A program made the translations under genes and the position numbers. A model generated the notes under the pieces. That model had not been told where the DNA came from. It made no database searches and worked only from the letters and a program-made list of their open reading frames with translations. Below, piece after piece: positions 11,548-26,500 of a stretch of DNA of 64,000 nt; within the stretch, counting starts at the first letter, position 1; the number at the start of each line of letters is the position of its first letter. The stretch is from the NCBI GenBank assembly GCA_008508345.1, contig QNGE01000123.1:189599-253598 (forward strand). Reading direction: 5' to 3'. Source of the stretch: Paragonimus westermani (taxonomy: Eukaryota; Platyhelminthes; Trematoda; Plagiorchiida; Troglotrematidae).

Positions 11548-14500
11548 CTTCGTCGTTAATTGTATGTGTCAAGGACATCTCCCACGAGGTTTATAGGTTG
11601 CACATCAATGAAGGAAACGTCAAAGGACACCCAGCTGTTGTACTATCCAAACCGTTTTAATTTAGCTAGTATCACGACACGGAAAAATGAAATTTCAGAA
11701 GGTTCAGTTTTGCAGCACGCAAACAACATACTTGACTGTCTTGATCGAGCTGCTGGTCTCCGCCGTTCTCTCGGTGGAGCTTTGCGTCCAGGATTTCCTG
11801 GAGTGAGCGAGTCTGCTGAAGGTGGTCGTAAGCAAGCGTCCAATAGGAGATCTTGATCAGGATAGAGGGCTTCCATGGATGCATCCGAAGCTTCACCCAT
11901 AACATTTGGACTCCCAGCGCGGTTAACTGAACGTCGAGCTGTAGGATGGGCAACAATTAGGATATTTATGTGTGCGTTAGATTTTCCAACATTCTCCGGG
12001 TACATAGATTTGCGTAAAATTCAGGCTGAGCGCTTAGCTATTTTAGGAGTCAACGGAGATCTCACTAGGATTTTGCCATGAGCGGACACATTGAATAAGT
12101 CGAAATAAGCCGAAAATTGAAATCCACTTGGCAGGATAAACGTTTTTCGTAATGCGATTAGAATCAGCCCACAAACAGTAGTGGACGGAGTCACACAAAA
12201 CTTTCAGCAAAACCTGCTGAAGGCTGCCAGTTAAAGAATAGAGGTTATAATGAGTTGGTGCACTTCCTGCGTACTTCAACTTTCCACGTAAACTTGTTTC
12301 AATTTGTCGATAATGTGATAACGCTTGTTGATGGTAATTTTAGGCTAACTCAGAGGCACTGATAAGCATTTTGCAGTTAAGTGTTGTCCACCGATGATTG
12401 ATGGGGCAAGGTACTGGGTAGTACTTTGTTCTGCGTTGGCAATATAGATGACAAACAAGTTAACCATCTGGTTCACCCAAATAACATGTCGTGCTGTGTA
12501 CGTTTTAATCAATAAATTATGATGTTGCTAACGGCCTGATAAATCAAGGAAGTCATTAAAAATCACTGAGGTGGTGTGAATCGCTGTCTACCGGAAGAGG
12601 ATGGGAACGTTAGTTAATGCATTAGAGTGTCACACGTGCCTAGCAGGAGATATGCGCTCGTCGTTGTCAAGTGATTCACTCGTGCTCAATTTTCAAGGGG
12701 CTGTGGTGTAATCGGCTGGAAAAAGCAAGAGGGTTTTAAGAAGTTTTCGAGCACGCAGATAGGCAGTGTGGAGTCTGATGGCAAGTGCGGTTTTGCTTAT
12801 TCCATTGGCATGGCACCATTTCGATTTACATTTAGATGGTCTAAATGTCTACAGCTCACGCATAATTTGACTTGTTCAATGAAACCAAATCTGCGTGTAG
12901 ACGTTAAAACTAACTCAAATATAACCAGAACGTAACGGACTTCTTAACCTGTACGGAAAGAATAACCGCGGTTCGTTTAAAAGCAAAATAGTTTGGACCG
13001 AAAACGTACAGAAACTGATCAGAGGCGCCATCTATGTGCTTTACCGGACGCGTCGAACACGCGCACCGGTTTGTCACTTACAAATGATTGTGAAATTCAT
13101 ACGAAAAAGTCCCATGCACTTACTGATGTGTAGTCGGAGGGCTTGGTCGTGTTGGACATTATCACTAGTTGATCACTGCTTTAAGCATTCCAGTCAGCTT
13201 GTTTGCAAATAAAACATTAAACTGTGATTTCGTCCTTGTTACACCTCGTCCTTACTAGAAAAAATGAATTGTTTTCAACTACCCTAGGCAAACTTTTCAA
13301 TTTCACTCTCATAGATCCCAAATGTGACAGGTTAACATTACTGGAACTTTAAGCAGAAAACACGAATAGGAGCAGACACTTTCCAAGATTTATAGTACAG
13401 TACTGCTTATCGAAGTTAGAATGGGAATAGACGTCATAACGTAATCATCTAGGATGATGCAAGTCGTGAATACATTTCCGGGTTGCCTAAATTTGGCATT
13501 ACGTTAACCACATGTGTGAGCAGACAACTGAGTGCCCTGTCTGACGAAATGTCACATGTTCTATGGTGACGTGACATGTCTTATTACTATGTCGCTTTCT
13601 GAATATTTCAAACATTGAATGAGCATGATTGTTTCAGACTGCACTTACCAGGAGTGTTGCCTCGACGTCTGTTAAGTGTACCCAGCAAAGAAGAGGCGTC
13701 TGAGTCAGTCTCCATAGTGCTGCGAGCCAGAATATCACGCAATGCTTCGTCATCCTTTGTTTGAGCGATTGAGCTTGATGTACCTCTTAAACCGGAATTC
13801 TGGCAAACCAGGGGTGAAAGTGGAACTTGAGAACTAAGAAGACTTCTTGCGCTTAACTGTCCGTGGGACACCCAAATAGCTGTTTATTGGCATTTAAAAA
13901 ATTGCATATTCAACGTTTCACAATAAAACACTTAAAAGAGTGTGTTCAAAAATCAAGGGATCTGCGAAACTGTAGTGTACAGGAACAAAGAACACCATGG
14001 TGAATAGAATGGTTTACGTGATGATTACAGACGGTATACAGCGAACAGTTGGAACTAGAATTAAACCATAAACAAACAAGTTATCGGTTTTAAGTAGAAA
14101 GATGGTTATTGGACATTGAAAACTTCAAAGGGCCTGTCAGCATCACATAAGACAGAATGTCGTAATGTCTGAAGTTATATATAGGGAGATGCCCTGCACC
14201 CGAAAATAGAATTTTTCCGGGAATTCGCAGATAACCAATTTCACCTTGTTAGGAATGTCTTTAAAGTAGCTGCGTTTTGCGTTCTACTATTTCCACTTAG
14301 ATCAACCGGAAACACCATACGGTTGGGCTTTTTGTAAAGAATTCCAACACAGCTAAGTGTTAGTCTACCGGTGTGTAAAAAAGGTGTTACCCGTACAGCG
14401 ATAAATGGAAACCTTGCCAAAAACATTGACGAGGGCGGTGAGACAATTTTTCACTTTCTTTCAATAGCTTCCAACTCAGTTAGTATGAGTAAACTTCCGA

Positions 14501-17500
14501 ACAGTCTTCGTTTTGTCCAGATCACAAAATCAGCCCGAGATGATGATTGCATACATTCCTGTGATGTAGTGTAAATCACTTGGGGGGGCGGGGGTAACCC
14601 TGTTATTCATTCCATTGTTTTCATGGTCATTGTTCGCAAACTCTGATCCGGGTAATGTCTAAATCAACTTCGGTTGTTCAGTGATCCACCCCTGACTTAG
14701 TTTGCCGTAACGATCATCAATTTAGGGCGACCATTTCGTAAGAAACAGTCTAGTTTGCGTTGAGAATACAAAATACTACTGGATAATTCCCCTTGGCCCT
14801 CGGTGCGACTACGTTTGCAGTGCACAACCTTCTAGCACCGGATGCCGCTGTACCGCGTACCGTATGCTTTCTTAGTTAACCTTCAGACTGTCGTCATATT
14901 GTGTTTGCCGAATGAAATGTTGAGAACCAAAGTTTGGTCGTACTCACAAAAGAAACCACCGATGGGTGAAAATTACTTGATGATTGTGTGAGAGAAAAGA
15001 AGTGAGGTGGTAAATCAATTACCGCACCAAATGCAAGCGGTTCTAAGGAAACATGGTAGAGTTATGATATGTAAGACTGTTGAAGGGAGGTTTGTTAGAA
15101 GCACCATATGTGACAATCGTCATGCATGTCCAATAAGATCACCGTACTGAAGACTTCTGGATAATATGGAAGCAGCGAAAATTAATGTAATTTACGTCCC
15201 CATTACTTAAGTTTTTCAGGAGTAAAAAAATGTGGGTTCAGAAATTCAGCTGAAGTTGTGGATGTCTGTGTTTAGTGAGAAAATCAAGGTAACTAGTGAG
15301 ATGACAGTGCAATTGGTTGTTAGCCAAAACCGACAACAAGACAAAAACACACCGAACAGAGTGCATTTATAACTCAGTATAGGGGTGCAGCCATAATCAT
15401 GTGCGATTATGTTGCGTCTAGTGAGGGTTAGGTGGACTAACAGAGGCCAGCTTACTTGTACTGAATTGAACTTTTGAGCAGCCAGTAACTGCACCTTATC
15501 CAGCTGTATGCAATTCATGAATAAGAGCTATGTATAAATGCCATCGAATAACAAATCTGTGGATGTCCACAGCAGTAATCAAGGATGGAGTCCAGTTCGG
15601 TGCTTAGTTCTTAAATATTAAGTCATACAGGAGCTACACAATAAAAGCAAGTTGTAAACAGTTTATCAATAGGCAGACAGTAGGTTACTCTTCAAATAAT
15701 GTTTAATGATATTCCGTAAAGTAAAAGTGCATATCCATAAGGAACTCAAAGCAAACAGTCAGCGATGAATGAGCAGCGGCGAATGATTCGCAATAATAAG
15801 ATTTTGAGACCACCTGTCGGTGTTCAGAACACTGCAGAACATATCATCATTATCATAGATAGCAATACATCAATGGTTCACACCAATGCTTAACTGCCAC
15901 ACAACCATGAAGAAAAAGCAAACCCTATATAGAAAGAGAGAGGGAAAAAGAAGGGGACGGGAAGGGACCTAACTACTGAAAATGATTACGTCCCTATTCA
16001 TCCATTCAACATCAAGGTGCCCACACTTTGCAAACAAACAATCGAGCTGCAAGTGAGAGTAAGGCCATTAGAGAACAGATTCAACATTGCAAAAGATGAG
16101 AACCGGCTAAGATTTTATCAAGGGGTGACCTATTAAAATTACCAGAACAGCCACTATGTTTACACTCAGTATGATCAGGAAACACGAAATGCACGAGCAC
16201 GCAGGTTTGGTCGAATAATTAGGTGTAACGATCATCATGGTAGGTGGGACTCATGAGAATAAGACATGGAGTACAAATCTCGGACGCAGGTGGGCACGCA
16301 CTAGTGATGGGCTATAACGGGAGTAAGGTTCGGGTGTGGCACGTTGTTGGAAACAGAACGATCGCAGTATGTTTACTTGAAAGTGAAAATTACCACGAGT
16401 TGTGAATGAAGCTCCACTAGCAGTAATTAAATCAATACGCCATTGTGTTAAAGAAGATGGACCTTTCGGACGGAGTCAGTGAACACCTGCTTATGCCTCG
16501 TTGTTCTGTTCAGGCAAAACCCATATTAGAATACCCAAGTAAACTGACTAACGCTGCAACAGGTTCAGAATAGCACTGTGTAATACATCATGGCGCTGAC
16601 TTTGAGTAGAAGCCTCAAGAAAGGTTACACAAATAATTTTGCATTTTCAAGGGAATTGCCATTATGTAATCATTAGGAGAAGAAATTAAGGAACAAAACC
16701 AAGGTTACATTGCTTACGTCGACTATCAGTTTGCCACATGTCCTTTTTCTTTCTCTAGCTTTCGCCTTTTTGTCTCGACTTTCGATTATTTTCTCCCGTG
16801 TGGTTCGGTATTCAAGGGCGAATTCCGCGAGTGTCCGGCAGAACTGACCGACAGACATGCTCGCTGCTCTACCAGAACTGTAGCCAACATATTCGAGCAT
16901 GTGTCGAAACCTTCGGGAAACAAAGTTAAAGCGCATAATTAAATAGGTAAGCTTCACAAGATTTAAGAATTCAAATGCCTTTTGAGAAGTAGGACGCAAA
17001 AAGGGGATTTATTCGTTAAATACCTAAACAGAAACCAACGACCAAATAGAATAACTTAGGACAGAGAACTTGTTTTATCGCAATTAACACATGGCTAGAA
17101 ACGAGTTTATAACAATTAACATTTGGCTGATCACACTATACAAATTCATACCTTGCCATAATTCGTCGGTAGACTAACTGCAGACAAATGATGCGCTCCA
17201 TCGAATCAGTTATAAATTCATACAGTCTGAAAGAAAAAGGATTGATCAGTAGTTGCAAAACAGGTAAGTAGTCAGTATTTTAGCGTTTATGGTGAGAAAT
17301 CCACGCTTAGGCATGCTTAACATAAAGGGCTTATAATGCCACTGGTTCATATCTTAGAAGTTAATCAGTGCAACGGTTTATCTTGGCACTATCGAAAAAT
17401 ATGGGTGCTAAACCTTTTGTTCGGTACTGTTTTCACCCAAATTTTTCGAAGTTTCTTCTCGGTTATTCAATACCAATCCAGATACGTAGCATCTGTATAG

Positions 17501-20500
17501 AATAGTGTTGTTAGGACTAAACGAACAAAGCGACTGTCATGCACAGATGAGGTAAATCAGGTCTTAGATCGCGCTGGTAAACTGCTAACTTGGTGACTTT
17601 AATAATGACCAATTCCAGTTGGTTAATGTGCACACATCCAGATAAACCCCCGTAATGTGGCCCACGAAACTAGCCTCACAGAAACACCTAAATGAGTAAA
17701 CACAGACAGAAGCCGTAGAAGCAAGCTGTTCACCGTTCACCGATGGATACGAAGAGGGAATGAGGTTGAACCAGGCGATAGATCCGGTGACAGAGAAGTC
17801 TTTGATTATGGTAGCAATGAATTCCTTACTGAATGTTCGATCAAGCCCCGTGTATTCGACTGGCGACGAAATATACAATGCTTTTCGTCCGACTTACCGT
17901 GTGAAGGTAGTTCATTTGAAAACCATGAGATGCCCAATTGTAACCACAGCCGAAACGATGAGTACCCTATGCTTGTGCTTATATAACTCCGTGGTTCGGA
18001 CCTTGCGGTTCCTTCAGTCCACCACTCGCGCTATGATCGATCAAACTGCCAGGATTCCAGCTGTCAATATCGTGATGTAATTGTATCGTCCTCATCTGTG
18101 CAGGCTGTTCGCTCTGTCTGTTCAGCCTTAACAACAGTGTCCCATACAGACTTTATACAATTGACCTGTTGACGAACAACCGAAAACGAACCTGCTAAGT
18201 GCAGTGTTACGGGTGATCATTTTGGGGATCTCCAATCTTCTGATTATCATTTGTACTACTGTCACATTACAAGTAGACATAGTGGGAACCATCAAATTTG
18301 GGACCACCTTCCTGTGGACATCAAGACAGGCGGTTAGAACACAGTGTGCATCAGAACAAAGACCGAATAAAGCGATAACTTGAAAATAGGTGACCAGTGA
18401 GCAACACCATTGCTTAGAGTATTACTTGGCATTCTTTTGTTTCTCCTTTTCAGAGTTGAATATCACCCGATAGTGATTCCACGCTTGCTTACTGTCCCGT
18501 TCCAATCTGTTCAGCTTCTCTGGCAGTTCTTCCCAGTCGATTCGATGGCAGCGGCACAAAGCTCCCATATCAGAGTGTATATCTACATTAGGTTGTTGAA
18601 GAAAACAATAATTTTATGGTTAACTTTAAGGATGGAGACTGAAAAAAAACATTCCTAACAATGTTAATGTGTTATCTTGAGATTATCATTCTGGTGGTTG
18701 AGATGGGCCTATTTATGTTCAAATACACCAGGGCGTTATAATCACATCGGCAGTACAGGGGAAATTTGGTACGAAAGCTGCCTAGTCTCGTGGTACGTTG
18801 AAGATAACTGATTTGTCTATCAGCTTTAATTGTTCTTTATTGACCTTATGGTGCCGGTACCGCTTGTCGTTAAAATTCTTCACATTCTTTAGGATGCAAG
18901 CACCGTTACATGACTAGTTGCTCGCGAAAAAAATTCGCACAAATATGGCAGGCTAGCCGAAAATGCAGCTTACGAGTGACGTTTCGCATACGAATAGCTT
19001 ACCAGTGCTATCCGGGAACTGATCAAGTACAATGGAGCATACGTGATAGAGTAAACTGTTCTTGTTTTTCGTATCTTTCACTTCTGGTAGTCGGGCCAAG
19101 TAATCCAGTGTGAAACCGCGAAAACTGGATCCGTTGAGAAAATTCCCGATAGTCAGCAATGTGGAGATCACATAACGAAGTGTTTTACAGTTAATCACCT
19201 CGTTGATCCCCTGTGTTAGAGAAGATATGATATAGGGTATGTGATCAGCAGGTGTCACAGTTTATTGTAAAAGCGGACAATATCATCAGTTCCTTGTGGT
19301 GTGTACAGAACAATAGAACCTAGTGAAGCAATATTTGTAATCGTAAATGGATTATTTAGAGGCAAACGGATAATGGGATCCACCAGATGGGTATTATAAG
19401 TAAGCTGCTTGTTAATTCAACGATAACAGTGCAATCATGTTTACATGTTCACGAAGGGGTACGTGCACACCAGTGACCAACACATTGCGATATAATTACA
19501 TGATAACGTTTGCAGCAAGCCCGTGTTTGCTTCCATAAACACCCAAAATACAATCAGCGTACTGAATAACTTGGTTCCTGTTAATCGGCTATCTCAAACT
19601 TTCTAGGGAAAGGTATTTCAGGTGCTTTGCGTGACTAGTAATCCAGGTTTGATATGGATCACATGGGAGGTATACAGGGAAATATTATATCCTAATTGTG
19701 TGCACAACAGCTTTTCTCCGTTATTATCCCAACCACATTTGCAACAACTGTATTACACAGTTTAACTGTGAACTCACCTCATTGTGTGCAACTTTGTTCG
19801 TACGTCTTTTATTGTCTATCCGTTAGTATGAACGTAACTGTGAACTATCTTGTCATGTATACTATAATACTAACCTCTTAATGAGACGATTCGATGTGAA
19901 CCAGACATCCAGAAAAATAGTTTGGAAATACCAGCTGAAGTCACGAGATCAACATATCATCCGCAACAGTTACCAGTCGCAAAAAGTATCTTTACTTGAT
20001 CTGCTAAAAACTATCTTAGATTACGAATGCATTTTGCGTAGATGACAACTGAATGCTTTCTTCTATTGTGTACAAAACCAGAATACTAGTGGCGCTGTGT
20101 TGCATATTTTCAAACCGACACTCAAGGACCAACCTAGTTGTTCACTGGACTGGGTAAGTAGGGATAATCCGAACCAGCTTTATAGCTGTTAGACAATAAG
20201 TTACACCGATGCAACATACGGTCTGACGCAACAAGAAAGGTTGTCAATGAGGGGTCCGTTCAGGCACTGTCTATTGGTTCAGTCCACACAAGGTTGAAGG
20301 GGATCATAGAGTAGAACTTCGGCTCAACAGTGAACAACGTCAGAAATATGGGGTGAACTCTATAGTCGTCCAAATCAATAACACGTTAAAAGTCACACGT
20401 CAGCCAGACACAAGCAACGCTTGTGCAATCCATGGTCTAAAAAATGAGGGCTTGAGGTCTGCTTGCTTGAATCTCGAGAGTATCAGCTATTTCAAACGAG

Positions 20501-23500
20501 AGCAAAATGAAGGTACAGGATTTGGGAGCAAGTAGTATGAAATAATTACATCATAAAATTCTGAAACACCTGTTGGAATCAATATTTCCGTGGGGTGAAA
20601 TGTAAGACAGCAACGGCCGACAAGAAAGATAATGTTGTCGAAAGAAGGTGTACCTATAAATAGCGAATGGACATCGACAGCGTATATTTAATGTACGACG
20701 TTATTCCAGTGTTCGTGTGTGTGAAGGGAGGTCTCAGTAACTAGACGATTGTTCTAATCAGAATTTCTTTGGATGGTATAAAGTCAGTATCCTTCTGCAC
20801 GCTGGTGATCCGAGGGCAAACTGAGACCCTCTAGTCCAGTGATATGCTACCAGTAAAATAGCTGGTTAACAAGTTCCAAAGGGGTAAAACCAGCAACTGC
20901 TCATGCATGTGTTACCAGAGACGCGCAAACTGAAACGTCTGTCTGTGAAAAAATCTAGAGGTAAATTCAGCCAAGCTATCTGATCATTAGAGACTGACAA
21001 TCTAACCGGCGAGCGAACAGCATGAACCATTATAGTCATTTTGTGCGGCAACCGTAGTAATGTTGCTGAGCAGAGACAATTTCTTGTTGGATCATGATTT
21101 GACGGTTGTTTTCGGATCTACTTTGATCCCAGACCAGGTCGTTCGCACCTTGGACACTGCTAAAGGTCACTACTTGGCGCCTGGCTCAATGGCCCACTGG
21201 AACTGCTGAACTTTGCAGTACAACATAGTCTGTCACAAATGCTGCCAGTTGAAAGAAACTTGCAGGATTGTGCAATCATATGCGGGTTATCATCGATGTT
21301 CAACCAGGCTCAATTAAAAGTTTCACGTTATTTTCGACGTGATAAATAGTTTGATAATCTTACTAAAGCTGCAGTTTCATCTCACATGTCATGATAACTT
21401 TGTGTTTGGTCCAGTCAGTAGAATAAACCCATTGCATGATCCGCCTCAAAGTAGGAGAGAAACGCATTATTGCATAATCCACCCCAGACCTCAAATATCT
21501 GGCATGTATATGTGAGTGGACCATACAAGGAACCAATTGTTCTCTATCTACAAATGCTCCGGCTACTTAAAATCATAATCAGTGAGATTCTCGCGAAAAT
21601 CAACCTACAGTCCGTTTGTGATCACAAATTTTGTTGTCGGTGCATCACATGACTTTGGTCAGGCTCCACGCTGATGTAGTCACAAGATCAGTCAAGAGTA
21701 AAAGCACAGTGGTAACGATAACATAAGAACGGATTATTTTGCAACCAGTCCTGACACTTTATATTTACCGATAAAAGAATGTGCTGTGTACACTCACCTG
21801 TTTCAGGTCTGTGAGTGGATCGCCAACCTCTTTCTCTGTAGTCTCATAATCCAGCTTGAATAGCCACAATTCCAACCGGGGTTTCAAGTGCGTTATTTCT
21901 GAGAGTGTGATGAGAAATTGTTCGGCCTGACCGAGCGGCAAGCCATTCTGCTCCGCTTTTGCTTTCAGAATAGCTTCACATTCCTCTACTGTCGGTAGCA
22001 TTGAAGTTAGCAGTTTCTGACAAATTGAGCAAAGTCAGAAGTTGTCTAGTTCTACTAGTAACAACCAACAGAAAACAAATAAAGTGGGTATCTTCAAGAA
22101 ACCAGAACGGGAATTTCGGCCCGCAACACCAAGATGGAGGAGACTGTTATCAGTCTGCAGTGTAAACATACAATTAGTGATAATGAGTTGGACGAAAATT
22201 AAAATGGACTGAGATCAGGTCACATAGTTAGTTACCCGGTCGTAGCAATAAGACTGAACAAATAAGTTTCTGACTGACTAACAGGTCGGCAAAAAGAAGC
22301 CTGAAAATATTCGACTTTAAGCAATTCCAATGTGGTCGTCAGTGCTTTGGCAGTTGCTGCTACTACCAAGATGTCAACCGATATCAGTGAAACCAAAACG
22401 AAAACAACCTCAACCGAAAAGCAGACTGATGGTACGCAGCTTACCTCAATTCCTTCTCGATTAATTATAGACGAATCCATTTTGAGAATTGCCGTGCTGA
22501 TTGTTCTGGGCGGTGGTAGCACTTTCATTCCAATATTGATCGCATTAGATCGCTTCACGTCCAGAACCTCGATTTTCTTCATCCCTGCTTCTTGCTTCTT
22601 CAAAAGACAGACGGTGGAAAGCAACAAAGGGGAAAACGTATTAAAGACAGTTTTACCTGAAGGCTACATCTGTTTACTTGCATTGTCTGCATTCTGCAAG
22701 AAAAAATTAATGGTAGCATTGCATTAGGAATAATCCATTAGGTGTGATGTTTAGGTTAGAAAACAAACAAGCAGCTCTGCGAGTTTTAAAGATGCCGGCT
22801 CTGATCGAATCCTACGAACAATGTGACGAGTTAAGTTACTAAAGGCGAATCGTAGCCGCTCAGAATAACGAGAAACGGAGCGCTGAAATGTCATTATTTG
22901 GTTATGGACCCACCATACAAATCACTATTAATGTATGTTCTCGACAAAGTTGTGATCCAACAAGGATCCCCGATAAGAACGTAATTAAAGTTCTATCCTG
23001 CCTTTATAGCGGCAGTTGACAAATAGTTTGGATAATGTTTGTCAGTTTAAACATTTTAAATAATAACTGTTAGAAGGGCACAAGTTACTATGTCCCAATT
23101 CATTTAATTTTACGATGCAAATATGCACAAGCCTCGTATGATTCTACCTTCATACTTAAGCTGGATGTACGACACTGGTCATAAGAACGTAATTGCAGTC
23201 TGCATAAAATCATCGAGTACATTCAATTTTAGCGGCTAAGCACCTAAAAAGTCCTTTGACCTTATCGTCTTAGAAGAGGTTAAGTGGTCACGCCAAAATG
23301 GAGTTCTTTGTTGAGAATGCTCAGCAGTCATGTAAGTCAGGCATAAAATTGATGTTAAGATGTTGAAAGGCAGCAATAAACGTCAATAGTAAAACAACGG
23401 CACATACTACTACGGCGCTACACCACGAAAGTACATTGATTACGCAGTTAAGTTGAAAAACAAGTTAGGCGAATTGAATTTGAGTGCAAACAGCTTCTCC

Positions 23501-26500
23501 ACCGGCAATTAATTTGCAAAAAATCATTAACATCTTCACGTTTCTCACCACGTGCACATCAAAGGACAAATTGTTTAGCTTTTGTGCACAAATGTTTTAG
23601 AAAGCGCCAAATTAAATGACGTCTGTTTAACTAGAGCCAGGCAGTGATGATTAGGTGGAACCCACTTCTTAAACAACGCAAACTGACTAGGGCACGCGTA
23701 GAAACACACCGAATCAATAACTCACCACGATCATAAAACAGTGGGTTGTCACCAAATTAAAGCGATTTGTTGAAGGCATTTGGGCATATGATGTCGCAAA
23801 GTCACGTGTCACAGTACACGTGAAATTCAGACATAGAGAGCGAAGAGTAGAAAATGGAAAGACTGCATTTTACTTAGTTCAAGTTATACGAAGCATGCAC
23901 CGGTATGCATCAATTAGGCCTGGATACAGAGCTGAGCCTAAGGTCTAAAGGTATCCCATCATATAAACTGAACAAAATCAGCAGAAACGTAACTTTTGTT
24001 ATCTTTAAAAAGGGGTTTATTCTACTCAGAACAGATATAATCCGTGCGGGGATATATAAAGCCGGGGAGGGGTTATAGGCTACTTGTTGGTATGGCAAAG
24101 CTCGTTGGTTTATTGAGTGAGTGACAGGGGTTGGGAAACACCTGCTCAGTATGCAAACTAGGCACTTGTGCAAACGGTTTACAGTTATGCTAGTCAAACT
24201 GCACAGGTCAAGTTAGAAATTGGTTCAAATTGAGAGGCATATAAGCCGGCGGGAATCGATCAAGGCAGACGCATGCACTTACCGGATCCTGAAATAGAAT
24301 GAGGATAGGTGAAACACGTGGACTGCGAGTTAAAGAGTAGGCTTAGTCACATGGTCAACACATTCATTGGTTTACACTGTGAAGTGTGAGCTACATAGCG
24401 GGTGACGTACACATTCCACTTTAAAAACGAACTAATATGTGAATGGTAGTCACCAGGGTGTCACATCTTCAAATATGCACACTTCAGTTTGTGATGAACA
24501 CTAAAACTACCTCGAGCATCTTGTACAGTGTGGTTTTATTCTGTTTCGCGAGGAAACTCAAAAACAATCATTTTGGACAATCGTGTAAGTTAATCACCGA
24601 CAGGAAAAAACAGTTTGATTGACATGTTGCCGGAAAAAAACTAGTGAGGATTATGGCTTTCGGTTCTGAAACCTGACGTGCAAGTAGTTCGGCCGTTCAC
24701 ACAACGACAAGCATAATGGGAATGAAGAAACAAGTAAACTCCCAAGTAAAAATATTTTGTTGTACTGTGCTCTCAAAAGAAGCCCTTAGGAACTCCACCA
24801 ACGCTTCAGCTCAAACTTAGTCATCAACATGTCAGTCACCCGTAATTATGAAATAGCATCGACCAAATCTAGTCGCAATTTTTCACCTGGCACAGGTTAT
24901 ACAGAGATTTGTTAACCAACGTTACTTCCAAGATGGCTCAGAGCAAATGGTGTAACTAATACAACTTATATCCACTAGCCGTAATCCGGGTTTCATGAGT
25001 TGCCCGTGTTCAATGTAAAGCAGCGTGACAAGAAAGTCCAATGGGTCGTTTGGTCGTTTGGACGGCTGTACAGTGAGAAACTCGCCAGCCTTACTAGAAC
25101 CTTTCAGACGCAAGTTACAGAAGTGGAACGCAATCATTTTCAAGCCAATTGTGAACAAATCTCACACATACAAAAGCGAGAAATCGAAGGTCGTTTTCGT
25201 AAAACAAAGAGGAAATTCATCTTTTTGACAAACTAAATCGGTAAACAGTACTCCGTTCAAGGTGCTCACCTTTACTTTGACTTCAACTGTTTTAGTTTCG
25301 AAACATTCCTGTAAAAATTCTGAATCCAGTTTCACTGGAACAATTTCTGACCATATTGTGGACTTTTTCAAATCTTTTAGCTTCTCCTTTGGTTCTTTAG
25401 AACGATTAGCTACGGAGGAGAAAAATCGACTGGATATGCCTTTACCACTTGTCATGGAGTCGGTACGATCCAAAGTTGTCGTGGATGTTTTGGCGCTGGC
25501 AAGTAATTTTAAATCCTTAGGTGTCGGCTTCCATTCGGTCCAGTGTATTTTTATGGTTTTTTTCGATTTTGTAATATCTGTTCCAGGTGGAGGAGGTAGA
25601 TTCAGTTGTGGACTTGAACCGGAAATTCCACTGATTGCTGGAGGCGGAGGTAGTGGCGCTTTTGCACGGAAATTTCAAACAAAGAATTGGAATTGGAAAA
25701 ACAGCGATAAATGAAAGTCGGACTGGAATTTGTTTCGAATAAGCAATGGTTGTTTGTAGAAATTGAACAAACAGGATGACATAAAACTAATGTAGTCTTT
25801 CTATTAAGGACCTGAAGTGACATTGAGGATTTGGAGAAAAACTGATGAAGGCGAATCTTGTTGGGAATCCACTACATATTTACTTTTCTAACATAAATGT
25901 GGGATCATCAAGATAAAATGAGGATGCATACATCATTGTGAAGCATCAGTGGCACGCTGCTTTAATAGTAAAAGCGAAACCGAATACGTCTCCGGATCGT
26001 TGGGGACAAAGGGCAAAGCTAGTTACTTGCTTGCCAGACACTGAGGCCAGTCGAGCTCAGTGGTGTGAAGTTTGTCGTTCTTTGGCCAAGTTGTCCGTGA
26101 AGTGAGTGTATTTACTCACGCGGGATCGTGAAAGTCGTAAGGAAACTGTCTTGCTGAGGACGCCTAACCCTCACTTACAGTTCGGTTGTTTGCCTTAAAA
26201 GTGTAGCCAACTTGATGTTGAATGTTTGACTAACGTCGCAACTGTTTTTTAAGTAGTCAGTTTCCTTCCAGTCCGCTTCTGTTTTTCTTCTCTCCTTCTA
26301 TAGGGGATTTGTTTTTCTTCTTCCTCATGGCTGTGTAGCAGTTAAGCATCAGTGGTTCACACTGATGTATCGTTGTCCATGACAATGGTGAGGTACTGCA
26401 GTGGCATAACCGACCGGTTATTTACTCGTTTTTGCATATGTTCAAGAAAAACGAACTGTTGTTTTCTGACTATTAATAATGTGCTCAATACAAAGTACCA

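Noticed and set aside
14581..14596. G-rich run as a possible G-quadruplex or regulatory site
   Set aside because: Too short and isolated to support a function.
17585..18080. Overlapping open frames on both strands between exons 18 and 19
   Set aside because: Considered as the missing FH2 segment, but the sequence does not resemble it and the 75-nt exon at 17152-17226 fits in sequence and phase.
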